This document shows, one piece after another, positions 46,432 through 52,172 of a stretch of 52,172 nucleotides of DNA. Source of the DNA: a virus; the IMG/VR virus record IMGVR_UViG_3300035682_001872, positions 1 through 52,172 of that record, one strand, 5' to 3'. A model generated the notes under the pieces. That model saw only the letters and a program-made list of their open reading frames with translations, had not been told where the DNA came from and made no database searches. Every line of letters starts with the position of its first letter. Position 1 is the stretch's first letter. A program made the position numbers and the translations under genes.

Positions 46432-47156
46432 TATTATACGTAAATGGATGTAGTCATTCGGCAGCGGCCGAAGCCGCTGTACCACATGCATGGGCCTGCG
46501 ATGATGGAGAATTATGGCAATGCAGAGACGAACCGCATCCAGCAAATCTAGCAGTGAGTTATGGTCAGCACATTGCCAATGCAACAGACTCACAATTGAT
46601 ATGTCAAGCCAGTTCCGGCGGCAGCAACGACCGTATCATACGCACTACAAAAGCGTGGATCAACAGCAATCTTGATCAACTTCCGAACACTTTTATGATC
46701 CTTCAATGGACTACTTGGGAAAGAGAAGAATGGTTTTACCAAGATCGTTATTGGCAAGTCAACGCTAGCGGAATAGATACTGTTCCTGCTGCGTTGGAAG
46801 AACGTTATAAAAACTATGTAATCAATGTGGACTGGGATGTTAAAACTCCCGAAGCCCATGATAAAATTTGGAACATGCATTTATACCTTAAAGAACTAAA
46901 AATAAAACATTTGTTCTTCAGTGGACATAGCACTTTTAGTGACATACAAAACAAACACGATTGGGGTAAAAATTATATCGAACCGTATTCTCGAAATCAT
47001 TCCTATCACAATTGGTTAAAAAACAACGGCGGAAGCTACTCAAATCCTGCAAGTTATCATTTCGACGCCAAAAGTCATTGCATTTGGGCGCAACATGTGT
47101 TAAAATACATTAACGATAACAATCTATTAGGATCACATGAAATATCTTTTAATTGA
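46428..47156 (+). CDS. SGNH-like protein
   Basis: 242 aa. It starts MILYVNGCSHSAAAEA, where GCSH corresponds to block I, and has QASSGGSNDRIIR, a block II-like Gly/Asn loop, and YHFDAKSHCIWAQ near the C-terminus as the Asp/His block V. The architecture is like the protein at 4976. SGNH enzymes remove acyl groups from sugars or lipids; with the neighbouring cytidylyltransferase, glycan editing is plausible. It overlaps the exonuclease gene by 20 nt. Confidence 0.6.
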   Translation: MILYVNGCSHSAAAEAAVPHAWACDDGELWQCRDEPHPANLAVSYGQHIANATDSQLICQASSGGSNDRIIRTTKAWINSNLDQLPNTFMILQWTTWEREEWFYQDRYWQVNASGIDTVPAALEERYKNYVINVDWDVKTPEAHDKIWNMHLYLKELKIKHLFFSGHSTFSDIQNKHDWGKNYIEPYSRNHSYHNWLKNNGGSYSNPASYHFDAKSHCIWAQHVLKYINDNNLLGSHEISFN

Positions 47157-48159
47157 CACCGCCAACATGTTTTTCCGAGCCCGACATGTGGCTTTTCGTG
47201 CCAGCGACGAGTGGGAGAAAGTAGGTTATGCTTTACACATCACGCTCAGTGCTGTAAACAAGGTAGTCACAAAATTCGGAGCAGATCATGTGGTTTTTGC
47301 ACTAGAAGGGCGTAGTTGGCGCAAAGATATCTATGCTCCGTACAAGCGCAACCGGGCAGATGCACGAGCAGCGCAGAGTCCCCGGGAACAGGACGAGGAC
47401 AAGCTGTTTTGGGAGACGTTTGACAACTTGACTAAATACCTGGCTGACGGTACCAACTGTTCAGTAATCAGAAACGAAAATGCCGAGGCCGACGATATTG
47501 TTGCACGTTGGATTGCACTACACCCACAAGATCATCATGTAATTATTTCAAGCGATACTGACTTTGTTCAACTGCTGGCTGAAAATGTTGATCAATACAA
47601 CGGTATAACAGATGAATTACTGACTGTACGTGGAATATTTGATGCCAAAGGCCGACCTGTAGTAGATAAAAAAACCAAACTACCCAAAGTCATACCCGAT
47701 CCAGAATGGCTATTGTTTGAAAAATGCATGCGAGGCGATACCAGTGACAATGTGTTTAGTGCATATCCGGGTGTGCGTGTCAAGGGCACCAAAAACAAAG
47801 TAGGATTAACTGAAGCATTTGAAGATCGAAAAAAACAAGGATATGCGTGGAATAACCTCATGCTTCAACGCTGGGTTGACCACAACGGAGTAGAACATCG
47901 TGTACTAGACGACTACGAACGCAATCGCTTGTTGATTGATTTAAATGCACAGCCAGTAGAAATCAAACAGCAAGTAGACGAAAGCATTTGTTCTCAGATC
48001 AGTCACAAGGACATTGGACAAGTGGGAATTAGATTTATGAAATTTTGTGGCAAATATGAGCTTGTCAAGGCCAGTGAATCGGCTGAGCAGTATGCTCGCT
48101 GGTTGAATAAAACATATCAAGGAGTGCTAGATGATCGTAGCGAAAACAGTAGTACCTAA
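47137..48159 (+). CDS. 5'-3' exonuclease, T4 RNase H/FEN type
   Basis: 340 aa, near T4 RNase H (305). LLIDTANMFFRARH is the first metal strand, NAEADDIVARW (E, D, D) the second, ISSDTDFVQLL the third and MRGDTSDNV the fourth, all of the FEN family. YKRNRADARAA covers the arch and basic helix. The helix-3-turn-helix region follows, interrupted by an insertion (VRVKGTKNKVGL). It removes RNA primers and flaps of Okazaki fragments. It belongs with gp43, gp44 and gp45. The tail ends in a Ser/Asn-rich stretch. Confidence 0.92.
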   Translation: MKYLLIDTANMFFRARHVAFRASDEWEKVGYALHITLSAVNKVVTKFGADHVVFALEGRSWRKDIYAPYKRNRADARAAQSPREQDEDKLFWETFDNLTKYLADGTNCSVIRNENAEADDIVARWIALHPQDHHVIISSDTDFVQLLAENVDQYNGITDELLTVRGIFDAKGRPVVDKKTKLPKVIPDPEWLLFEKCMRGDTSDNVFSAYPGVRVKGTKNKVGLTEAFEDRKKQGYAWNNLMLQRWVDHNGVEHRVLDDYERNRLLIDLNAQPVEIKQQVDESICSQISHKDIGQVGIRFMKFCGKYELVKASESAEQYARWLNKTYQGVLDDRSENSST

Positions 48160-48577
48160 TCAGTATTGGATTCTCAAACAGGGCAATCAAAAAATTGGCA
48201 ACATCGAAGCAGGACCAGGTGGGTTTTCAGTAAAAATCAACAATCAAGTGCAGAGTTTTAAAAGCATAAACACAATTAAACAAAACGTATCTATTGATTT
48301 TGAAACAGTATCAAAGAAAAAACCAACTGTTTCATCCAACTCAGTACACGGATACAGCACTAGTAGTCGGGCATTTAATGCCATATATGATGTCAAGCAT
48401 CAAGTACCGCTGTGGACACGCGAGTTAAGATCTAAAAGCTGGTATGCAGCCGGATGGTATCAAATCAAACAAGGGAGAGAATGGGAAACTGTATTCTGTC
48501 CCAAATTGATTACCTTGCAACGCTATGCTTATCGCGGTCCATATCACACAGAGGATCAAGCCAATGAATCCGTTTAG
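48131..48577 (+). CDS. Conserved hypothetical protein
   Basis: 148 aa overlapping the exonuclease end by 29 nt. Beta-rich N-terminus (YWILKQGNQKIGNIEAGPGG; VKINNQVQSFK) and an aromatic C-terminus (KSWYAAGWYQIKQGREWE). The C-terminal WYAAGWY...KQGxxWE pattern occurs in several aquatic phages by recollection. It lies between nuclease and MazG-like genes. No function recognised. Confidence 0.65.
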   Translation: MIVAKTVVPNQYWILKQGNQKIGNIEAGPGGFSVKINNQVQSFKSINTIKQNVSIDFETVSKKKPTVSSNSVHGYSTSSRAFNAIYDVKHQVPLWTRELRSKSWYAAGWYQIKQGREWETVFCPKLITLQRYAYRGPYHTEDQANESV

Positions 48578-48929
48578 AGACCAAGAAAAGTTCATGCGAG
48601 CCTGCGACCAATCAGTTGAAAGGTTTGATAAACGGCAGTTTGAGATGTATAAAAATCTCATTGAGGAAGAATACAAAGAACTGATTGCTGCAGAAAATGA
48701 CGGCGACATGTTGGAACAGCTGGATGCCTTGATTGACATTTTGGTTGTCACTATCGGTGCTATTCATTCCATGGGTGCAGATGCCGAAGGTGCATGGAAA
48801 GAAGTAATGCGAACAAACTTTGCCAAAATTGACAGTGAAACAGGCAAAGTGCGCAAACGTGAAGATGGCAAAGTACTCAAGCCAGTTGGCTGGACTCCGC
48901 CGAATCTCGAACCTTTCCTGGAAAAATAA
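48564..48929 (+). CDS. mazG: MazG-like nucleotide pyrophosphohydrolase
   Basis: 121 aa from ATG 48564. Helix pairs with LIEEEYKEL (E-E-x-x-E) and LEQLDALIDILVV (E and D) match the metal site of the all-alpha NTP pyrophosphohydrolases. These cut dNTPs or alarmone-related nucleotides to monophosphates. MazG is frequent in aquatic phages, where altering nucleotide pools or (p)ppGpp has been proposed. The C-terminal half carries RKREDGKVLKP and a Pro end, probably beyond the core. It overlaps the previous gene. Confidence 0.85.
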   Translation: MNPFRDQEKFMRACDQSVERFDKRQFEMYKNLIEEEYKELIAAENDGDMLEQLDALIDILVVTIGAIHSMGADAEGAWKEVMRTNFAKIDSETGKVRKREDGKVLKPVGWTPPNLEPFLEK

Positions 48930-48931
48930 TC

Positions 48932-49147
48932 ATGAACAGAGAAAATATCATCACCAACATGTGTTTCACTTACAGACACGACTACGGTATAATAAAATCT
49001 GAAGTTGGCGGCTTGTCATCTGGTATGACTCAAGAGGAACGCACATATCTCTGGAACACCATGGCACAGATTTTTGACAATGACATTGCTCCACACATGG
49101 AATTTAAACATGTTGCAACGGCTCGAAACATTTGCGGGAATGACTAA
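48932..49147 (+). CDS. Small conserved hypothetical protein
   Basis: 71 aa, 2 nt after mazG. It has MCFTYRHDYGIIK, SSGMTQEERTYLWNTMAQIF and NDIAPHMEFK. This SGMTxxERxxLW block is common in T4-like aquatic phages. Probably a helical adaptor; no function recognised. The stop overlaps the next ATG (TAATG). Confidence 0.66.
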   Translation: MNRENIITNMCFTYRHDYGIIKSEVGGLSSGMTQEERTYLWNTMAQIFDNDIAPHMEFKHVATARNICGND

Positions 49148-49347
49148 TGAGCTTGCATATCAATAGATTTATCGATCGAGTCAAAGCAGCAGATGCTCGA
49201 GCTCAGCGAGACCTCACTATGAGTCTAAGTGATGCCAAAGACCTACATGCTGACATTACTAAACTGCTGTTGGCTCTTCATGTATTGCATGAACAGCCAG
49301 ACGAAACCAAGCCAGTGAAATTAGAACTTGACGGGGGCTCGTTTTAA
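49147..49347 (+). CDS. Small helical hypothetical protein
   Basis: 66 aa, mostly helix (INRFIDRVKAADARAQRDL; DAKDLHADITKLLLALHVL), with an acidic tail. It may form a short coiled coil. Coupled to the previous gene. No family recognised. Confidence 0.62.
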   Translation: MSLHINRFIDRVKAADARAQRDLTMSLSDAKDLHADITKLLLALHVLHEQPDETKPVKLELDGGSF

Positions 49348-49351
49348 AGCA

Positions 49352-49377
49352 CCTACATTATCATAAATAAATGTAGG
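49352..49377 (+). promoter_or_regulatory. Hairpin with late-like motif in its loop
   Basis: CCTACATT (49352-49359) and AATGTAGG (49370-49377) flank a 10-nt loop that includes CATAAATA (49362-49369). The ATG 49388 is 18 nt past the motif and follows an AGGAG box whose first bases are in the stem. It could be a late promoter, an operator, or a hairpin that hides the ribosome site. Confidence 0.42.
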
Positions 49378-49387
49378 AGTTTAATGA

Positions 49388-49690
49388 ATGAGTCGTCCAA
49401 AACCCAACGTACTGGTAGAGATTACCGATCGCAACACATACAAGACCGAGCAGGTGCTGGCAGCACAAGGCATCTGGGCGGTGTTTTTTGATGGCAAGCC
49501 GATCAATCTCAAGACATCCAATCTATTGGTTCAGTATCCTGGTCCTAAGTATAAAAAGGTATCCTTTAGCAATCAAGGACATGCTGTTAACTTGGCTAAA
49601 AAATTGAACGTGCAATTTAAAACTGACAAATTTTCAGTGGTGTTGTTGACGCAAGGGCAACAGGTGTTTCCAAATGATAAGCAAGCGTGA
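49388..49690 (+). CDS. Small hypothetical protein
   Basis: 100 aa, basic. VLVEITDRNTYKTEQVLAAQGIW begins an alpha/beta domain with YPGPKYKKVSFSNQGHAVNL and a final FSVVLLTQGQQV. An in-frame shift is not needed. It overlaps the next gene by 17 nt. No family recognised. Confidence 0.62.
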   Translation: MSRPKPNVLVEITDRNTYKTEQVLAAQGIWAVFFDGKPINLKTSNLLVQYPGPKYKKVSFSNQGHAVNLAKKLNVQFKTDKFSVVLLTQGQQVFPNDKQA

Positions 49691-50036
49691 CCTCACAGAA
49701 CACCTACGACGCAACTGGCCCAACAGCGAATCTCCCACACTAGAGCAGGCCTTGTTTGACTGGTATGTCAATATCAGAGACTCCGGCGGATTCAGACTTA
49801 CCAACGAAGGGTTTCGTGTGTTATCAAACACCTTGGAATTAGAACATTGGAAACTGCCAATTGAACTCAAGGCCATAACCAAACGTGTTCTTTTGGACAT
49901 GGATCGCAAAATTGCATTTCCATTCTACTTGGATAAGCGTGGTAAACAAATTATATTTTTCAGCAGTCGTGAAGCCATGATGGCCACCATGTACGGTGAT
50001 CTCACAGCATGGCTCAACGGTTCTGTAGTTCGATAA
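49674..50036 (+). CDS. Conserved hypothetical protein
   Basis: 120 aa. Two parts: a helical start (KRDLTEHLRRNWPNSESPTL) and a domain with GFRLTNEGFRVL, KLPIELKAIT and IAFPFYLDKRGKQIIFFSSR. The last block resembles a fixed motif of T4-like phage hypotheticals (FPFYLxxR). The arrangement is winged-helix-like, so DNA binding is possible but untested. A 126-nt gap with a promoter follows. Confidence 0.66.
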   Translation: MISKRDLTEHLRRNWPNSESPTLEQALFDWYVNIRDSGGFRLTNEGFRVLSNTLELEHWKLPIELKAITKRVLLDMDRKIAFPFYLDKRGKQIIFFSSREAMMATMYGDLTAWLNGSVVR

Positions 50037-50084
50037 AACGATATATAAAAGTCTTTTTTGTTGTAAAAACCATACTATTTGTTA

Positions 50085-50113
50085 TTGACCGCAAACACAG
50101 TTTCTAATATAAT
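50085..50113 (+). promoter_or_regulatory. Sigma70-like promoter
   Basis: TTGACC (50085-50090), a 17-nt spacer and TATAAT (50108-50113). It leads a run of small genes to the window end. The spacer has no CTAAAT element. Confidence 0.72.
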
Positions 50114-50162
50114 ACAGTTATGCATGCAGTACATCATCCACAATATACACACGGTGAAGACA

Positions 50163-50318
50163 ATGCAATTTCGAGCATGGGTAGAACGGCTATGGCAAGC
50201 CAATTGTGAAGAACGCGAGCAGTTTCTTGAGGCTCAATTTTCTCGGGTAGAATATTTTCAACGATTTAAATACTGGCTCAAACGCGAATATCGCAGACAA
50301 CAAAAGGAAAACGCATGA
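50163..50318 (+). CDS. Small basic protein
   Basis: 51 aa from ATG 50163 (MQFRAWVERLWQANCEEREQ), with GGTGAAG as ribosome binding site. A longer reading to ATG 50124 is open but would start almost at the transcription start. It is helical, with a WLKREYRRQQK tail. Coupled to the next gene (ATGA). Function unknown. Confidence 0.6.
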   Translation: MQFRAWVERLWQANCEEREQFLEAQFSRVEYFQRFKYWLKREYRRQQKENA

Positions 50319-50542
50319 TCTCTTTAACTGGACTTACCCCGCTACAACGAGAACTTTGTGAAACAATTTGGAATTTAGAATCAACAGAGGAAATTGCAGA
50401 GTGGTTCGCTACACTGGATTCTACTGTACGGCCTATAGCACATGTCATGCTGCAGATGATCATGTTTGAATATTTTGATTCGGCACCCTTAGAAGATCTC
50501 AGTCAAGCACAAGAAATCATCCAACACATTCAATCACTGTAA
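50315..50542 (+). CDS. Small acidic hypothetical protein
   Basis: 75 aa, helical (LTPLQRELCETIWNLESTEEI; MLQMIMFEYFDSAPLEDL). The acid composition and its place next to a basic 51-aa protein suggest a possible pair. No family recognised. Confidence 0.62.
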   Translation: MISLTGLTPLQRELCETIWNLESTEEIAEWFATLDSTVRPIAHVMLQMIMFEYFDSAPLEDLSQAQEIIQHIQSL

Positions 50543-50550
50543 GGAACGGC

Positions 50551-50925
50551 ATGGATATTTTAGAAAACATTTTAAGTACCATTGGTTGGTTTCTAGTAGG
50601 CGTTGTTGCAGGACGCATGGCGCTACGCTGGCTAGTTTTGCCTCTTCTGCAGGCTCGTCAAGATCGCGAAGAACAGCAGATTGCACAATTAGAACAACTT
50701 GTGCATGTGGTCAAGCAAGAAATTATCAACGATATCATATATTGGTTTGACAATGACGACGATACATTTTTGGCACAGGGACGTGACCACGATGAAATTG
50801 TTGCTGTGCTGGAACAGCGTTTCCCCCAACATATCTTTGTGATAAACGAGACCCAAATGATCATGGGACCTAAATTCAACGAAATACTCAAGTTCGACGA
50901 ACTGACAATAAAACGTGAAAATTAA
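50551..50925 (+). CDS. Single-pass membrane-anchored hypothetical protein
   Basis: 124 aa. One transmembrane segment (residues about 9-33, TIGWFLVGVVAGRMALRWLV) is followed by a charged helix (LQARQDREEQQIAQLEQL) and a soluble C-terminal domain with RDHDEIVAVLEQRFPQHIF. Likely inner membrane with a cytoplasmic or periplasmic domain. No function recognised; its AAGGAA Shine-Dalgarno is good. Confidence 0.7.
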   Translation: MDILENILSTIGWFLVGVVAGRMALRWLVLPLLQARQDREEQQIAQLEQLVHVVKQEIINDIIYWFDNDDDTFLAQGRDHDEIVAVLEQRFPQHIFVINETQMIMGPKFNEILKFDELTIKREN

Positions 50926-51151
50926 ATTATACGATGCTGTTCGTGCTCGTGGTGCTGTACAGTGGCTGATGACAAATGTAGGACCACAACAATCCGGTGC
51001 GGTCGGTACTGTAATAAGAGGAGAAGGATGGCAATGTTGGGTAAAGTATTATTCTGACGATTGGCACCTCCGGTTGCCGGAATTCTCTATTGAACTCAAC
51101 GAGCACGTGGACGAGGATACAAAATTGCTGTTTGCGTTATCGTGGTCATGA
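50915..51151 (+). CDS. Small hypothetical protein
   Basis: 78 aa with a GTG start inside the previous gene. SGAVGTVIRGEGWQCWVKYY looks like a small SH3-like or beta-barrel core, then WHLRLPEFSIEL and a terminal LLFALSWS. The last block distantly resembles the LRW ending of the following genes. Function unknown. Confidence 0.6.
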   Translation: MKIKLYDAVRARGAVQWLMTNVGPQQSGAVGTVIRGEGWQCWVKYYSDDWHLRLPEFSIELNEHVDEDTKLLFALSWS

Positions 51152-51393
51152 GCATACGAGAATTTATCGACCTGGCCCCGCTTGAATCAAGCGAAGAACA
51201 GTTATTTGATTGGTATAGCTATCTCAAGCAGGGCGGCTGGTATCCAGTGAACATTGGACTACGAACACGGTGGGAACCTGCACACCAATGGTGTATTCAG
51301 CAGTACGGCCAGGATCACTATACATGGACCGGCAATTCCTTTTGGTTTGAAACTGAACAGGATGCGGTGTTATTTCAGTTGAGATGGGCGTAA
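51148..51393 (+). CDS. LRW-family small protein 1
   Basis: 81 aa from ATG 51148, overlapping the previous stop (ATGA). It has WEPAHQWCIQQYGQDHYTWT and ends FETEQDAVLFQLRWA. The ending D-A-x-L-F-x-L-R-W/C is shared with the next genes, and an aromatic W-C pair lies in the middle. The family looks paralogous and expanded in tandem. No function recognised. Confidence 0.62.
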   Translation: MSIREFIDLAPLESSEEQLFDWYSYLKQGGWYPVNIGLRTRWEPAHQWCIQQYGQDHYTWTGNSFWFETEQDAVLFQLRWA

Positions 51394-51827
51394 TGTTCCA
51401 ACGGTTGAAACAACGGTGGCAGGCATGGCAGGATCGGCGATTCTTAAAACGACACGGATGCGCCTCTTGGGCAGAATATCATAGAATATATGATCCTGAC
51501 TACAACATTCGTGCCTGTTGTATACGTGACTTTTATCACGGCTATCCGCATGTTTACTGTTTTGAAAATCACAACCATTACATTTATCAAATGATAGCCG
51601 ATTACGGTCCAGGTGGTTGTAGATACGGACATAATGTAGTTCATAAGTGGGCTGAAGAGCATAGTCAAGATAAAGTAAGATTTGATTTTCATCGTGTAAA
51701 CAAATTTGATCACAATCGAATGGGCACATACGATTGGGATATAAATGAAATCAGTGGTCAAGATTTGGTTTTTGCTGCATTTAAAAACGAACGAGATTAT
51801 CTAATGTTTTTGCTGAGGTGGGCATGA
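51393..51827 (+). CDS. LRW-family protein 2
   Basis: 144 aa from ATG 51393, which overlaps the previous stop (TAATG). It is Tyr/His-rich and basic, with RFLKRHGCASWAEYH, CIRDFYHGYPHVY and a final KNERDYLMFLLRWA, the family ending. The N-terminal basic helix (QRLKQRWQAWQDRR) may bind nucleic acid. A CRYGHN segment adds possible metal ligands. Function unknown. Confidence 0.62.
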   Translation: MFQRLKQRWQAWQDRRFLKRHGCASWAEYHRIYDPDYNIRACCIRDFYHGYPHVYCFENHNHYIYQMIADYGPGGCRYGHNVVHKWAEEHSQDKVRFDFHRVNKFDHNRMGTYDWDINEISGQDLVFAAFKNERDYLMFLLRWA

Positions 51828-52075
51828 TCGTAGTTAACAAACAACACAGGTTAGAACATAAAGTTATAATGCATCAAACATCTGCGGTCGAGATCGAACG
51901 AATGTGTCAATGGTGCCATGACCAATTTGGAAAGAGATTTAGCATCACAGATCGCGAAACTTTCGGGCGTGACGGAACATGGCAATGTACATGGGATGGA
52001 GGCGGTCTGGCATCGTATACATTCTGCTTTGATCACGAACAAGATGCATTATTATTTACATTGAGATGCTCATGA
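51824..52075 (+). CDS. LRW-family small protein 3
   Basis: 83 aa from ATG 51824 (MIVVNKQHRLEHKVIMHQTS). It shares the central IERMCQWCHDQFG and the ending DHEQDALLFTLRCS with protein 1. Coupled to both neighbours by ATGA overlaps. Function unknown. Confidence 0.62.
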   Translation: MIVVNKQHRLEHKVIMHQTSAVEIERMCQWCHDQFGKRFSITDRETFGRDGTWQCTWDGGGLASYTFCFDHEQDALLFTLRCS

Positions 52076-52172
52076 GAAATGAATCATGGACTTTTATTCT
52101 CGACTGTGCCTCTGATATTCAAGTCTTTATATGGTGTCGTGATACCTTATTGAAAAATGACTGGGATCATAC
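52072..52172 (+). CDS. LRW-family protein 4, cut by the window end
   Basis: Partial, at least 33 aa: MRNESWTFILDCASDIQVFI then WCRDTLLKNDWDH. The WC and aromatic pattern matches the central block of proteins 1 and 3. Its start overlaps the previous stop (ATGA). The C-terminus is outside the window. Confidence 0.55.
   Translation, partial: MRNESWTFILDCASDIQVFIWCRDTLLKNDWDH

Noticed and set aside
1-52172. CRISPR array, transposase or integrase with att sites
   Set aside because: No regular direct repeats, no transposase or recombinase motifs and no terminal inverted repeats were seen.

Overview
The window looks like part of the genome of a T4-related contractile-tailed phage (myovirus) of a Gram-negative aquatic bacterium. 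The evidence is a T4-type replication set: clamp-loader ATPase gp44, family B DNA polymerase gp43, sliding clamp gp45, a DsbA-like small DNA-binding protein and an RNase H/FEN-type 5'-3' exonuclease. Genes are packed almost end to end, mostly on the plus strand, with many ATGA or TAATG overlaps. PhoH and MazG-like proteins and peptide deformylase are typical of aquatic myoviruses. No photosynthesis genes, tRNA genes, CRISPR arrays or insertion sequences were seen. KdsA and many glycan enzymes suggest a host with lipopolysaccharide, but the host itself cannot be named. No tail, baseplate, portal, major capsid or terminase gene was recognised, so this is a fragment.

Layout. 1-3.7 kb: GroES-like protein, gp44, a HAD phosphatase and, on the minus strand, phoH. 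3.8-9.9 kb: unknown proteins, an SGNH-like protein, and DnaJ-like, peptide deformylase and ClpA-like proteins, which with the GroES-like gene form a proteostasis set. 9.9-13.2 kb: small beta-rich proteins, an HxGH nucleotidyltransferase and two glycosyltransferases. 13.2-23.1 kb: a cassette of modular proteins that begin with short MRxxEFIxE-type leaders and carry internal (L/V/I)xE|A/G/N sites, resembling the T4 capsid-targeting sequence and prohead-protease sites; it includes a 1467-aa multidomain protein, a GNAT, a Dps-like protein and an interrupting minus-strand radical SAM gene. 23.1-28.2 kb: DsbA-like, gp43, a methyltransferase-like protein and gp45. 28.2-32 kb: a DpdA-like DNA base exchange enzyme and a small operon with a possible PD-(D/E)xK nuclease. 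32-37.6 kb: glycosyltransferase, GalE, and an AT-rich island (radical SAM/SPASM, 2OG-Fe oxygenase-like, short DegT). 37.7-45 kb: FolE, QueD and QueE for 7-deazaguanine synthesis, mixed with KdsA, cupin, glycosyltransferases, FkbM methyltransferase and a phosphoribosyltransferase. 45-52 kb: a cytidylyltransferase, 5'-3' exonuclease, MazG-like protein and many small unknown genes, ending in a tandem family sharing a C-terminal LRW-type motif.

How they fit together (inference): FolE, QueD and QueE would supply a 7-deazaguanine precursor that the DpdA-like enzyme puts into phage DNA; no QueC is visible. The glycan genes probably alter host or virion surface sugars. The 13-23 kb cassette is the most unusual part and may encode head-packaged proteins cut by a prohead protease and delivered with the DNA. 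Regulation appears to use sigma70-like promoters plus a recurring TAAATA (T4-late-like) motif. In several cases the motif lies only 4-6 nt before a start codon that lacks a Shine-Dalgarno, which suggests leaderless transcripts. The gp43 gene seems to start at an ATA codon behind a hairpin next to its ribosome binding site.
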